This document shows positions 21,716 to 30,703 of a DNA stretch of 45,671 nt, piece after piece. Numbering within the stretch: position 1 is the stretch's first letter; the number at the start of each line of letters is the position of its first letter. Both the position numbers and the translations under genes were made by a program. The notes below the pieces were generated by a model, which searched no databases, had not been told where the DNA came from, and saw nothing but the letters and a program-made list of their open reading frames with translations. This DNA comes from a virus, in IMG/VR virus record IMGVR_UViG_3300005294_000050, positions 1 to 45,671 of that record; one strand, given 5' to 3'.

Positions 21716-22321
21716 GTGCCAGGTCCTGCTGCGAAGCCGGCGCTTGCCGTTGTCCGTGAGGGAAACCCCGGTCACCGGCCTGTGCCGGAGGGTGCTGTCT
21801 TGCCGCCGCCGGCCGAATTCGCGGAGCCGGACTGGACGAAGATCATGCCGGAGTCGAAGGCACCGCGGAAGCCGAAGGAGCCTGAGCGGGACCCGGACGA
21901 ATCGATCGAGCACTTCACCCAGCGGGTCTACCGGTGGGAGAAGCAGATGCAGGCTTACGAGCTGCGGCGGCAGGCGATCAACGGCACGCGGTTCGTGAAG
22001 AAGCGCGCGTCGGCTGAATGGCAGCGGGTCGTGCCGGTGCTGCGCAACAGCGTGGGCCTGAGCGACGTCGACCATTCCCTGGTGAAGGACTACTGCATCT
22101 GCGTGGCCCGCCTCGAGTGGTGCGAGCACGAACTCTCCCGGGAGGGCCTGAAGGTACTGGGCCAGCGCGGGGAAACGAAGAACGGACTGCAGACGACGGC
22201 CAACGGTTACCGGGCTGCGGTGCGGACCTACACCCGGGAACTGGGCCTATCGCCGTCGGCAAGAACGTCGATCCCGGCGCGGCCCGACGACGATGGCGAC
22301 GAATCAGACCCGTTCGACTGA
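21716..22321 (+). CDS. terS: Terminase small subunit (P27-type)
   Basis: The GTG at 21716 has AGGGGG upstream. The 201-residue protein has the GNPGHRP-type motif near its start (VVREGNPGHRPV), then a helical DNA-recognition part (EWQRVVPVLRNSVGLSDVDHS, DYCICVARLEWCEHELSREG) and an acidic C-terminus (DDDGDESDPFD). This is the P27 small terminase pattern. It recognises phage DNA for packaging with the large subunit encoded next. Confidence 0.85.
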   Translation: MPGPAAKPALAVVREGNPGHRPVPEGAVLPPPAEFAEPDWTKIMPESKAPRKPKEPERDPDESIEHFTQRVYRWEKQMQAYELRRQAINGTRFVKKRASAEWQRVVPVLRNSVGLSDVDHSLVKDYCICVARLEWCEHELSREGLKVLGQRGETKNGLQTTANGYRAAVRTYTRELGLSPSARTSIPARPDDDGDESDPFD

Positions 22322-22356
22322 CCGACTCCCGCCGTCACTGATGGCAGGAGGCCGGG

Positions 22357-24090
22357 ATGTTGGATTACTCGCTCGACGACCTGCCGGCGCCCTACGACGC
22401 TCTGATCGAGCTGGGCATCACCCACGAGCAGATCGTCGAGGCAGCCAAGCGCCGGCCCCTCGTCGTGGCCTTCCAAGCAGACAAGCACCCGGGCGCCTGG
22501 TTCGACGTGGACCGCGCCCGGAAGGCGCTGAGGGCCCTCGGGGCGTTCAAGCACACGAAAGGCCGCTGGGCGGGTACCCGGATGCGCCTGGGCGAGGGCC
22601 TGGACTCGTGGCAGGCCGTCTGGGTGCTGGCACCAGTCTTCGGATGGGTCTATCACGACCCCGAGATCGACCTCGTCGTCCGCGTCATCCGCTCCGTGTG
22701 GATCGAGATTCCCCGTAAGAACGGCAAGTCGACGTTCGCGTCGGGGATCTCCGGTGTGCTGCTGCTCGCCGACGGGGAGATGGGAGCCGAGGTCTACAAC
22801 GCCGCGGGCTCCGTGACCCAGGCCGGCCGCGTGTTCGAGGACGCGAAGATGATGCTGCGCACCTCAGCGGCCGCCAGGAAGCGCACCGAGTCGCTCAAAG
22901 ATGTTGTCCGGGTACCGAAGACCAACGGCATCCTCCGCGTTCTCTCACGGGTTGCAGAGACCGCCCACGGCTTGAACGTCTCCGGCGCAACGATCGATGA
23001 AATCCACACGCTGCGCAACCAGCGAAAGCTCGTCGAGGCCATCGAGACCGGCACCGGCGCCCGAACCCAACCGCTGATCGTGTTCATCACCACCGCCGAC
23101 GAGGCGGAAGAGGGCACGATCTACGACGAGAAGCACACCTACACCCGCAACGTCGCCAACAACGTCGTCCAGGACCCCGCCCACTACGGCGTGATCTGGG
23201 CGGCCGACGAGAACGACGACCCCTACGCGGAGAAGACCTGGTTCAAGGCCAACCCCGGCCTCGGCAAGTCCCCGACCCTGGCCTACATGCGCCGCGAGGC
23301 CATCAAGGCCCAGGGTTCACCGTCCTACGTCCCTACATTCCTCCAGCTGTCCCTGAACCGGCGCTCGCCGAACCAGGCGCGCTGGGTTGACCTCACCCGC
23401 TGGGACCCTCTCGGCGGCGCGCAGCGCACTCCGTTGCGGGGCCGGCGGGCGTGGGGTGGTCTCGACCTCTCGGCGACGTCGGACTTCACTGCGTGGTCGG
23501 TGTGGGCGGAGTCGAATCGGCCCGGCTTCGAGCTGGACTTGTTCACCAGGTTCTGGGTGCCTGAGGAGCGCGTATACGACCTGGAGAAGCAGCTGATGGT
23601 GCCTCTGCGGGACTGGATCGACCGCGGCTACGTGACCACCACGGAGGGCGACGTCATCGACTACTCGGCAGTGAAGGCCGCGGTGATCGGGGACTGCAAC
23701 CACTTCGATATGCAGCGCGTCTCCTACGACCGCATGTTCGCTGGCCAGCTGGTCCAGGAACTCGATCAGGAGCTGCGCGGCGTGGAGATCGCCGCGGTGG
23801 CGCAGACGTTCTACGGCCTCTCGCCGGCGGCGAAGGAGATGGAGCGGTTGTGGAAATCCAAGAGCATGCGCCACGACGGTTCGCCGGTGATGCGGTGGAT
23901 GGCCTCCGTGGTGGAGGTCAAGACCGACGATTTGGACAACATCAGGCCGGTGAAACCGGACAGGAAGCGCTCCAGCGCCCGTATCGACGGCTTCCAGGCC
24001 GCCGTGACTGGGCTGGACGGCATTGTCCGCACGTCCCTGGAACAGAAGCAGACGTTCGTCTATACGGGCACTGGAACGAGACGGAGGTGA
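22357..24090 (+). CDS. terL: Terminase large subunit
   Basis: ATG 22357 follows GGCAGGAGG. The 577-residue protein is a Terminase_1-type packaging motor. The Walker A-like motif is at about 117-125 (IPRKNGKST) and the Walker B at about 210-216 (GATIDEIH), followed by the coupling segment TGTGARTQPLIVFITTADE. The nuclease domain begins at about 365 (WGGLDLSATSDFTAWS), with acidic residues expected for metal binding. Full length and intact. Confidence 0.95.
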   Translation: MLDYSLDDLPAPYDALIELGITHEQIVEAAKRRPLVVAFQADKHPGAWFDVDRARKALRALGAFKHTKGRWAGTRMRLGEGLDSWQAVWVLAPVFGWVYHDPEIDLVVRVIRSVWIEIPRKNGKSTFASGISGVLLLADGEMGAEVYNAAGSVTQAGRVFEDAKMMLRTSAAARKRTESLKDVVRVPKTNGILRVLSRVAETAHGLNVSGATIDEIHTLRNQRKLVEAIETGTGARTQPLIVFITTADEAEEGTIYDEKHTYTRNVANNVVQDPAHYGVIWAADENDDPYAEKTWFKANPGLGKSPTLAYMRREAIKAQGSPSYVPTFLQLSLNRRSPNQARWVDLTRWDPLGGAQRTPLRGRRAWGGLDLSATSDFTAWSVWAESNRPGFELDLFTRFWVPEERVYDLEKQLMVPLRDWIDRGYVTTTEGDVIDYSAVKAAVIGDCNHFDMQRVSYDRMFAGQLVQELDQELRGVEIAAVAQTFYGLSPAAKEMERLWKSKSMRHDGSPVMRWMASVVEVKTDDLDNIRPVKPDRKRSSARIDGFQAAVTGLDGIVRTSLEQKQTFVYTGTGTRRR

Positions 24091-24094
24091 GCCG

Positions 24095-25516
24095 GTGTTT
24101 TTGACCCTTCAGGACGCGATCCAGGAGACGGACCGGCTGCAGCGCGAGCTGGACAACCGTCGTCCCGAGATCAGTAAGCGGATCCAGTACTTCAAGGGCG
24201 AGACCGGGCAGTTGCGTTTCGCGTCTGAGAAGTTCGGGCAGTACTTCGACCGCCAGTACACGGGGTTCTCGGATAACTGGTGCATGCCGGTGGCCCAGGC
24301 CCCGGCAGAGCGCATGAACCTGCTGGGGCTGCGTCCCTACGGTCGGGCCACCGGCGTCGACTCGGAGATCGAGCGCGCCTGGTACGGGAATGACGCCGAT
24401 GCCGGGTCCTCGGAGGCCTTCCTGATTTTCGGGGTTGCCTCCCGGTCGTTCTCGCTGGTCCATCCTTCAGGGCAGGGCCCTGACGGGCTGCCGGCCATCA
24501 CCTGGGAGCACCCTGAGACAGCGATCGTGGACACAGACCCCATGACCCGGCAAGACCGGGCGGGGTTGGTGGTCTGGGCCGACGACAAGGTCGACTACGC
24601 GACCCTGTACACCCCGGAGCAGGTGTTCCGGTTCAAGCGCAAGACCGCACAGGAACGCTTCGAGCGCCAAGATGTCCCCGTCAGGGGTGGCGGATGGGAG
24701 CTCCGCGACCCGGATGTGGTCTACGAGCCCAACCCGCTGGGAGAAGTCCCGCTGACGGAACTGCAGAACCAGACGCTGCTTGATGACAAGCCGATCTCCG
24801 ACATTTCCGGGGTCATGGCCCTGCAGGACTCGATCAACCTCATCTGGGCGTACCTGCTCAACGCACTCGACCAGGCCTCACTGGCTGCCCGAGTAGTCAC
24901 CGGCGCCGAACTGCCGAAGACCCCGATCCTGAACAAGGACGGGCAAGTCATCGGCACGCAGGACGTTGAGCTCGACGAACTGATGAAGGAACGCATCCTC
25001 TGGATCCCCGGCTCGGAAGTCGACATCAAGGAATGGTCGGCAGCTAACCTCGAAGCGTTCTCCGGGGTGATCGAACGGATCGTCGAGCACATCGCCGCCC
25101 AGACCCGCACCCCGCCGCACTACCTCGTCGCGAAGATGATCAACACGGCAGCGGAGTCCCTGAACATCGCAGAGGCCGGCCTGGTCTCCAAGACCCAGGA
25201 GCGGATCCGATACGCGAGCCGCGGGATGCGCAAGACCATGCGCCTGATCGCCAAAGCGCAGGGAGCGGACCAGCGCCGCCTGCACGCCATCAGCGCCGGT
25301 CAACTGATCTGGGCCAACGTCCAGTACCGCTCCGAGGCGCAGATGGCCGACGTCGCGGTCAAGCTCAAGTCATCCGGATTCCCCCTGGAGTACATCGCCG
25401 AGAAGCTCGTCGTCGACCCGTCCGAGGTGCGGCGCATCATGAAGATGCACCGCGCCGAGTTGGCAGCTGACCCGTTGGCAGCGGCCCAGCAGGCCATGAA
25501 CCAGGGCTTCGGGTAA
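24095..25516 (+). CDS. Portal protein
   Basis: The GTG at 24095 has CGGAGGT upstream; the frame upstream of it is a shadow of the terminase end. The 473-residue protein matches SPP1 gp6-type portals: an N-terminal helix with RISKR-like residues, YYxxxxLRFA-like YFKGETGQLRFAS, and a long stem segment (LDELMKERILWIPGSEVD, IVEHIAAQTRTPPHYLV, ESLNIAEAGLVSKTQERIRYAS). Portals form the dodecameric DNA channel. It follows the large terminase by four bases and overlaps the MuF-like gene. Confidence 0.9.
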   Translation: MFLTLQDAIQETDRLQRELDNRRPEISKRIQYFKGETGQLRFASEKFGQYFDRQYTGFSDNWCMPVAQAPAERMNLLGLRPYGRATGVDSEIERAWYGNDADAGSSEAFLIFGVASRSFSLVHPSGQGPDGLPAITWEHPETAIVDTDPMTRQDRAGLVVWADDKVDYATLYTPEQVFRFKRKTAQERFERQDVPVRGGGWELRDPDVVYEPNPLGEVPLTELQNQTLLDDKPISDISGVMALQDSINLIWAYLLNALDQASLAARVVTGAELPKTPILNKDGQVIGTQDVELDELMKERILWIPGSEVDIKEWSAANLEAFSGVIERIVEHIAAQTRTPPHYLVAKMINTAAESLNIAEAGLVSKTQERIRYASRGMRKTMRLIAKAQGADQRRLHAISAGQLIWANVQYRSEAQMADVAVKLKSSGFPLEYIAEKLVVDPSEVRRIMKMHRAELAADPLAAAQQAMNQGFG

Positions 25517-26586
25517 TGAACGACGTCACGGCGATCGCCCAACAGCATCACGCATTCGGAAAGACACTGCAGACCGCAGCCGCCAGGGACGCAACCGCGC
25601 TCTGGCGGCGGGTCGACCCGGACCGAATCGTGCCTTCATGGGCGGACCTCCTCCCGCAGGCCGTCGCATTGGTCACCGCAGCGCAACTCACCGCAGCCGA
25701 GGACGGTGCCGCCTACACCACAGCCGCCCTCGCCGCACAGGGCATCCCCACCAGCGGCCCCCAGATCGACCCGGCAGGGTTCGCGGGGACCACGTACCCG
25801 CTCAACCCGGCCATCAACGGCTTCAACCTCACCGACACCTTCATGGCACCCGCCTACGCCACCCTGGCGCTCATCAAAACCGGCTACGACCCCAGCAGGG
25901 CGCTCGCCGGTGGGCTCAACCAGGTGTTGCTGCGCACGCAGCTACAGGTCGCGGACGCGGGGCGTCAGGCCGGCGGGGTGATGCGGTCCAGCCGGGACGT
26001 GTCGGTGGGCATGGTCCGGATGGTGAGTCCGGGCTGCTGCTCACGGTGCGCGATCTTGGCGGGGAAGTGGTACCGGCGTAATGCCGGGTTCGACCGTCAC
26101 CCAGGCTGCCGGTGCACGGGGATTCCAGCGCTCGAAAACGAAGCCGATAACTACCTCACCGACCCGTACGAGTACTTCAACTCGCTGGACGCGGATGAGC
26201 AGCGCCGGATCTTCACGAACGCCGGGGCGAAGGCCATCAACGACGGGGCGGACATCTTTCAGGTCGTCAACGCACGCTCCGGGATGTACACCTCATCGGG
26301 CGGATCGCTGGTCACCCGGGAAGGTGTCACCCGGCGCGGCTACTTCGGCAGCCTGGAGAACTCCCGCGGCTTGACCCGGGACCGGCGGAAGGGGGAACGC
26401 TACGGCGTTACCACCCGCCAGCGGATGATGCCCGAGGAAATCTACAAACGGGCTCGCGGCAACCGTGAGCGCGAGATCTCTCTGCTCACCGAGTACGGAT
26501 ACATCACCCCCGTCGGCCAAGTGCCTACCGGGGCGATTCGAGGTGCCGGCGCCGGATACATGGGCGGCCGGAAACCACGCTACTGA
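25516..26586 (+). CDS. MuF-like minor capsid/maturation protein
   Basis: The ATG at 25516 overlaps the portal stop. The 356-residue protein has the MuF-type Cys/His module used in actinophage head morphogenesis proteins: VSPGCCSRCAILAGKWY, then FDRHPGCRCTG at about 171-200. MuF proteins bind the portal or act in DNA injection and head assembly. The C-terminal part (RGYFGSLENSRGLTRDRRKG) is basic and ends with no recognised toxin domain. Full frame, no breaks. Confidence 0.85.
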   Translation: MNDVTAIAQQHHAFGKTLQTAAARDATALWRRVDPDRIVPSWADLLPQAVALVTAAQLTAAEDGAAYTTAALAAQGIPTSGPQIDPAGFAGTTYPLNPAINGFNLTDTFMAPAYATLALIKTGYDPSRALAGGLNQVLLRTQLQVADAGRQAGGVMRSSRDVSVGMVRMVSPGCCSRCAILAGKWYRRNAGFDRHPGCRCTGIPALENEADNYLTDPYEYFNSLDADEQRRIFTNAGAKAINDGADIFQVVNARSGMYTSSGGSLVTREGVTRRGYFGSLENSRGLTRDRRKGERYGVTTRQRMMPEEIYKRARGNREREISLLTEYGYITPVGQVPTGAIRGAGAGYMGGRKPRY

Positions 26587-26647
26587 CCGGCAACCGGCCA
26601 GCAGCCTTCAACCCCTGATACCGCGCAATGCGGGAACGGAGAACATC

Positions 26648-27412
26648 ATGCCCAAGAACACACTGCCCACTCGTACCGTGCACGGCATCGACATGAGTGC
26701 ACCCGACGCGATCGAGCAGCTGCTCGCACACCACCGTGCAACCTTCGGGAACGCGGTGATGCTGGCCGCCACCGATGGCACCGACGGCGAAGACCAGGAC
26801 GACGCAGACGATGCCGGAGACGGCGACGACGGCGAAGACCAGGACGACGCAGACGATGCCGGAGAAGGCGACGACGGCGACGCAGAGGGCGGTGACGCAG
26901 GGCTCGGAGACAAGGGCAAGCGGGCGCTCGACTCCATGAAGGCCAAATGGAAGGCCGAGAAGAAGCGAGCCGCGGACGCCGTGGCCGAACGCGACCAGCT
27001 CAAGGCCGAGAAGGACAACGCCGGCAAGGCCCCAGAAGAGCAGGCCCTCGAAGCAGCACGCGCCGAAGCCCGCGCCGAAGCACTCGCAGCCGGCAGCAAA
27101 AGAATTCTGCGTTCCGAGGTCAAGGCAGCAGCTTCCAAGAAGCTCGCCAACCCCGCGCTCGCAGTGAAACTGATCGACCTCGATGACCTCGAAGTCGACG
27201 ACGACGGCAACGTCGACGAGGACGCAATCGCAGAAGCGATCGATGACCTCCTGAAAGAAAACCCGTTCCTGGCCGCGCAAGGCGCCGGGGTGCGGTTCGA
27301 TTCCGCCCGGGGCAAGTCCCAGCGGAAACAACAGCTGTCCCGCCAAGACCTCAAAGGCATGACGCCCGAGCAGATCGCCAAGGCGTACGACGAGGGCCGC
27401 ATCAAGGGATAG
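26648..27412 (+). CDS. Capsid scaffolding protein
   Basis: ATG 26648 (MPKNTLPTRTV) follows a GGAGAAC site. The 254-residue protein has an acidic linker (about 45-90) with a 15-residue direct duplication, a coiled coil (about 95-155, KAKWKAEKKRAADAVAERDQ) and a C-terminal segment (RQDLKGMTPEQIAKAYDEGR) of the kind that binds coat protein. Position before the major capsid gene and the composition are those of siphovirus scaffolds. It is not kept in the mature head. Confidence 0.85.
   Translation: MPKNTLPTRTVHGIDMSAPDAIEQLLAHHRATFGNAVMLAATDGTDGEDQDDADDAGDGDDGEDQDDADDAGEGDDGDAEGGDAGLGDKGKRALDSMKAKWKAEKKRAADAVAERDQLKAEKDNAGKAPEEQALEAARAEARAEALAAGSKRILRSEVKAAASKKLANPALAVKLIDLDDLEVDDDGNVDEDAIAEAIDDLLKENPFLAAQGAGVRFDSARGKSQRKQQLSRQDLKGMTPEQIAKAYDEGRIKG
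26783..26872 (+). repeat. 45-bp tandem duplication in the scaffold gene
   Basis: Two adjacent 45-base units (26783-26827 and 26828-26872) differ at one base. They encode DGEDQDDADDAGDGD and DGEDQDDADDAGEGD. The near identity implies a recent duplication. Confidence 0.9.
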
Positions 27413-27451
27413 CACCCCCACCAACGCATTGCACCCAGAAAGGAAGCCACC

Positions 27452-28303
27452 GTGGCTATCACCAAGTTCATCCCCGAGGTCTGGTCCGCCAAGATCCTCA
27501 CCACCTTCCGCGAGAAGGCGATCTTCGCCGGCCTCGTGAACCGCGACTACCAGGGCGACGTCCGCGCCGGCAACACGGTCCACATCCCCGGCATCACCGA
27601 CGTCACGATCAAGAACTACAAGACCGGCAGCGTCTCCGACGGCGCCGGCGGCACCCTGCCCCGGACCACGACCGCCGAGGGCATCAGCGACACCGGCGTC
27701 GACCTGCTCGTCGACCAGGAGAAGAACTTCGACTTCTACGTCGACGACATCGACGCCGCGCAGGCCAACACCCGCCTCATGACTCCCTACGCGGAATCCG
27801 CCGCACTGGGCCTCATCGAGGACGCCGACAAGTTCCTCGCCGCACTCGCCGTGACCGGTGGCACGGCAGTCACTCCCGGGGCTGCGGCCACCGACGGGGA
27901 GACGGCCTGGAACGTCATCCGCGACCTGCGCAAGGCCCTGAACAAGGCCAAGGTCCCCTCGGGCAATCGCCTGTTCGTGGCCAATGCCGAGTTCACCGCG
28001 CTGCTCGAGGAGAACGACGCCAAGCTCATGTCGGCGAACACGGCCGGCAGCACGGCAGGCCTGCAGGAAGCGGCGCTGCCGCGCATCCTCGGGTTCGACG
28101 GGTTCAACTCGGAGAACCTGCCGACGACGGCGAAGCCGCAGATCATCGCCTTCCACAAGTCGGCGCTGGCCTACGTGTCGCAGATCGACAAGACCGAGGG
28201 CATGCGGGCGGAGAACAAGTTCGCCGACCGCCTGCGCGGCTTGCACGTCTACGGCGGAAAGGTCCTGCGCCCGACCGCTATCGCAACCTGGACGGCAGCC
28301 TGA
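27452..28303 (+). CDS. Major capsid protein
   Basis: The GTG at 27452 follows AGAAAGGAAG. The 283-residue protein resembles the P22-coat-type major capsid family of actinophages (HK97 fold): MAITKFIPEVWSAKILTTF, GNTVHIPGITDVTIKNY, then DFYVDDIDAAQAN, VPSGNRLFVANAEFTALL and EGMRAENKFADRLRGLHVYG. It is strongly codon-biased toward C-ending codons, which fits the most abundant late protein. Directly follows the scaffold gene. Confidence 0.92.
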   Translation: MAITKFIPEVWSAKILTTFREKAIFAGLVNRDYQGDVRAGNTVHIPGITDVTIKNYKTGSVSDGAGGTLPRTTTAEGISDTGVDLLVDQEKNFDFYVDDIDAAQANTRLMTPYAESAALGLIEDADKFLAALAVTGGTAVTPGAAATDGETAWNVIRDLRKALNKAKVPSGNRLFVANAEFTALLEENDAKLMSANTAGSTAGLQEAALPRILGFDGFNSENLPTTAKPQIIAFHKSALAYVSQIDKTEGMRAENKFADRLRGLHVYGGKVLRPTAIATWTAA

Positions 28304-28659
28304 TGAGCCCGCGCGTCGTGGGCCCTTCGAGGCAGGTCATCGACGTCGACGAGTCCATTGCTTCCGGGCTCGTCGACGGTGGCCACTGCGAGTACGTCAA
28401 GGAGCACGCCGACGGCGAAACCCCGGCCGACGACCAGAAGCAGCAGGAGCCCCCACAGGGCGACGGCAGCGGGTCGGACGACCAGACGTCCGGCAGCGAC
28501 TCGGAAGAGCCACAGGACGAAGCAGGCGACCGCCCGGCAGGGAATGCCAGCCGCGAGGTATGGGTGGAGTTCGCGCTCGCCCAGGGCAAGACCGAGGACG
28601 ACCTGCAGGGTCTCAAGCAGACCGAGATCCGGGCGCTGTTCGCAGACCAGACGGAATAA
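28303..28659 (+). CDS. Acidic head protein with C-terminal SAP/HeH-like motif (inferred)
   Basis: The ATG at 28303 lies in TGATG, sharing its A with the capsid-gene stop. The 118-residue protein has a short folded start (PSRQVIDVDESIASGLVDGG), a long Asp/Ser/Gln-rich disordered middle (about 38-85) and a C-terminal helix pair (VWVEFALAQGKTEDDLQGLK, QTEIRALF) resembling a HeH or SAP-like DNA-binding turn. Similar small proteins follow the capsid gene in related phages and may be head fibres or decoration proteins. Function not known. Confidence 0.6.
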   Translation: MSPRVVGPSRQVIDVDESIASGLVDGGHCEYVKEHADGETPADDQKQQEPPQGDGSGSDDQTSGSDSEEPQDEAGDRPAGNASREVWVEFALAQGKTEDDLQGLKQTEIRALFADQTE

Positions 28660-28674
28660 CGAGGAGGTGGCCCG

Positions 28675-29271
28675 GTGGCCGACCTGATTACCAAGGACGA
28701 CCTGAAACCCTACGGGGCCACGGACGAGCAACTTGCCCTGCCCCTGGTCGACGTGCTCATCGGTTCCGCGTCCGACGCGGTGATCGACGCCGCCGGGTCA
28801 CCCATCCTCGAATCCCGCTCCACTGTGGAGATCACGGCCATGCCGGCCCGAATCCTCCGCCTCCCGGGCCTGCCGGTCCGCGAGATCCATTCAGTCACCA
28901 TCGACGGGCAACCCGTCACCGGGTGGACGCGGATCGCCGCGGGCATCTATCGCGAGCCGCGCTGGTCGCACGACCGGCTAGAGATCGTGACCGTGGAATA
29001 CACGCACGGTCTGCCCGCGGTCCCGAACGATGTGAAAGACCTCGTCGCGCGGATGGTCCTCGCTGGCCTGATTGCCGCTGAGGACGGGCCGGCTGCGTTC
29101 GCTCTGAACAACGGCGGAGTGTCTTCGGTGGCCATCGATGACTTCAAGGAGGCCTACGCAACGGGGGTCGACGTCGAAGCTGTCACGGAGATGACCCTGC
29201 CGGAGCGCACCCGGCGCTGGCTGGAACGCCGCTTCGGCGGCGGCGGGCCCAACATCAGGGGCCAGTTGTGA
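28675..29271 (+). CDS. Head-tail adaptor (gp6/gp15-type)
   Basis: The GTG at 28675 has GAGGAGGTGG upstream. The 198-residue protein begins with TKDDLKPYGATDEQL and an early helical part. Strand pairs follow (ARILRLPGLPVREIHSVTIDG), then VKDLVARMVLAGLI, with a C-terminal helix (LPERTRRWLERRF). This is the layout of the ring protein that binds below the portal. It lies in the expected slot after the capsid genes and overlaps the next gene by four bases. Confidence 0.75.
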   Translation: MADLITKDDLKPYGATDEQLALPLVDVLIGSASDAVIDAAGSPILESRSTVEITAMPARILRLPGLPVREIHSVTIDGQPVTGWTRIAAGIYREPRWSHDRLEIVTVEYTHGLPAVPNDVKDLVARMVLAGLIAAEDGPAAFALNNGGVSSVAIDDFKEAYATGVDVEAVTEMTLPERTRRWLERRFGGGGPNIRGQL

Positions 29272-29669
29272 TCGCCGCACGCGCTCGACTGGCCATCGCG
29301 CGCGGTCGACGCCTGGCGGAGGCCCTGATGATCGATACCTGCGAAGTCCGCAGGAAGTCGGGCGGACTGCCGGTCACGGATGAGGACGGCAACGTCACCA
29401 TGCCCTCAGAGGTGGTCTATTCCGGTCCGTGCAAGATCCAGACCGGGGTCCCGCAAGCGCACAACCCGGAGGCGGGGGAGCACCAGTTCACGGTGGAGAC
29501 CCTGCAGCTGCACGTACCGGTGGGCGCAGGGCTCATAACCGGCGACCTGGTCAACATCACGGACGCCCTCGACCCGAACGTGCAGGGTCTCAAGCTCCGG
29601 TTGGTCGAGCTCGCTCGCGGCACGTTCAAGACCGCGGCCAGATGGAACGTGGAGGCGGTGACGGCATGA
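29268..29669 (+). CDS. Head-tail connector / stopper protein
   Basis: The GTG at 29268 overlaps the preceding stop (GTGA). The 133-residue protein has a basic helix (ARARLAIARGRRLAEALMID) and the strand-rich segment TCEVRR...GPCKIQTG...VETLQLHVPVG...GDLVNITDALDP. This pattern matches the DUF6093-like actinophage connector family. Stoppers close the portal channel after packaging. Its place between adaptor and tail genes supports the call. Confidence 0.75.
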   Translation: MIAARARLAIARGRRLAEALMIDTCEVRRKSGGLPVTDEDGNVTMPSEVVYSGPCKIQTGVPQAHNPEAGEHQFTVETLQLHVPVGAGLITGDLVNITDALDPNVQGLKLRLVELARGTFKTAARWNVEAVTA

Positions 29670-30052
29670 GCTTCGACGCATCCGAACTTCATGATCTGGC
29701 CCGTGATCTGGGCACCGTACCGCAGAGGGCTTTGCCGGAGGTGAAGAAGGTCGTCTCCAAGGGTGCGCTCAACGTGAAGAACCAGATCCGGAAGGACTTC
29801 AAGGAGTCCAGCTCGTTCGACCACATCTTCCTGGTCAATTACAACCTGAACGTCGACGACACCGGCGTGGAAGCGGAGATCGCCCCGTACATCGAGTCTG
29901 AGGGGTTCAAGAACCTGGTGGGCATTGCCATAAACGGCGGTGCCCAAGGCGGTGGCGGGACGGTGACTGATCCGCTGGTCGCGTTGCGTGCAGAGGAGCC
30001 GAGGTTCGTGGAGAACATCGCCAAGCTGACGGGATTCATTTTCGATGGCTGA
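29666..30052 (+). CDS. HK97 gp10-like minor head-tail protein
   Basis: ATG 29666 overlaps the preceding stop (ATGA). The 128-residue protein has a helix near the N-terminus (SELHDLARDLGTVPQRAL, EVKKVVSKGALNVKNQIRKD) and a strand-rich end containing VEAEIAPYIESEG. This is the general pattern of gp10-type connector or tail completion proteins. It overlaps the next gene by eight bases. Confidence 0.7.
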   Translation: MSFDASELHDLARDLGTVPQRALPEVKKVVSKGALNVKNQIRKDFKESSSFDHIFLVNYNLNVDDTGVEAEIAPYIESEGFKNLVGIAINGGAQGGGGTVTDPLVALRAEEPRFVENIAKLTGFIFDG

Positions 30053-30452
30053 GCAGATCTACAACGCGGTCCTGGCTGCCATGCCACAGGGACTAACCGT
30101 GTACCAGGGCATGGCGCCGAGCCCCACAGGGCCTGCGGCTTTCCCCTATGTCGTCCTCTGGGGCGGGCCGGGGGCCGAATCAGGGGAGGGCCTGGACGGC
30201 CGCTCTGACGGCCTCGACCTGTCAATGAGGCTCACGTATGCCGGGCTGACGTTTGTCGCCGTCCTGAGGGTAGCCAGCCGGGTGCGGGAGGCCTTGCAGG
30301 ACCGCCGGCTGGTGGTCGCTGGACGCGTGTTGGCACCGCTGCACGTGAGTCAGTTGCAGAACATTCGGCCGGACTTTGACATCACCATCCCGACGGCGGG
30401 GCTGAATCCATATTTTGCGGTGGATGAGCTCCGCAGCATTTCGACCCGCTAG
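30045..30452 (+). CDS. Tail terminator-like protein
   Basis: ATG 30045 lies inside the end of the preceding gene. The 135-residue protein has the alpha-beta pattern of tail terminators: a first helix (IYNAVLAAMPQG), strand VYQG, FPYVVLWG, strand LSMRLTYAG, helix SRVREALQD and strand RVLAPLHVS. This ring protein ends tail tube growth and joins head and tail. Position before the major tail protein fits. Confidence 0.65.
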   Translation: MAEQIYNAVLAAMPQGLTVYQGMAPSPTGPAAFPYVVLWGGPGAESGEGLDGRSDGLDLSMRLTYAGLTFVAVLRVASRVREALQDRRLVVAGRVLAPLHVSQLQNIRPDFDITIPTAGLNPYFAVDELRSISTR

Positions 30453-30479
30453 TACCGACAACCCATGAGGAGGCCCACC

Positions 30480-30701
30480 GTGGCAACCGAGAAACCGTCC
30501 GAGGAAGCCGCGGGAACCGTGGCCAAGTCGGCCGACGCAGAACCGGCTCCGGCCGGTCGCAAGTACGACCCGAACAAGCGGGTCCGAGTGATGGACGTGT
30601 TGACGAAGCAGGTTGTTCGTCGGTCCGTTCCCGAGTCGTGGCTGGATGGCCGCTTCCCGAATTTGAAAGAAGTCCCCTCGACTAAGAAAGCAGGTAAGTA
30701 A
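30480..30701 (+). CDS. Small hypothetical protein before the major tail protein
   Basis: The GTG at 30480 is chosen because AGGAGG (30468-30473) lies six bases upstream; the upstream ATG at 30465 contains that site in its own codons. The 73-residue product has a low-complexity Ala/Glu start and a short folded end (YDPNKRVRVMDVLTKQVVRR, SVPESWLDGRFPNLKEV). Its role is unknown; similar proteins occur between tail terminator and tail tube genes in actinophages. Confidence 0.6.
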   Translation: MATEKPSEEAAGTVAKSADAEPAPAGRKYDPNKRVRVMDVLTKQVVRRSVPESWLDGRFPNLKEVPSTKKAGK

Positions 30702-30703
30702 TC

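Noticed and set aside
25516-26586. C-terminal toxin domain on the MuF-like protein
   Set aside because: Some MuF proteins carry polymorphic toxins, but the C-terminus here is short and shows no recognisable toxin motif.
26525-28246. 573-codon minus-strand frame opposite scaffold and capsid genes
   Set aside because: Antisense shadow caused by the strong codon bias of the capsid genes; no start signal and no family match.
27984-29081. 365-codon + strand frame across capsid and connector genes
   Set aside because: Composition is almost only Arg, Ala, Gly, Pro and Ser, typical of a high-GC shadow frame, and it overlaps three well supported genes.
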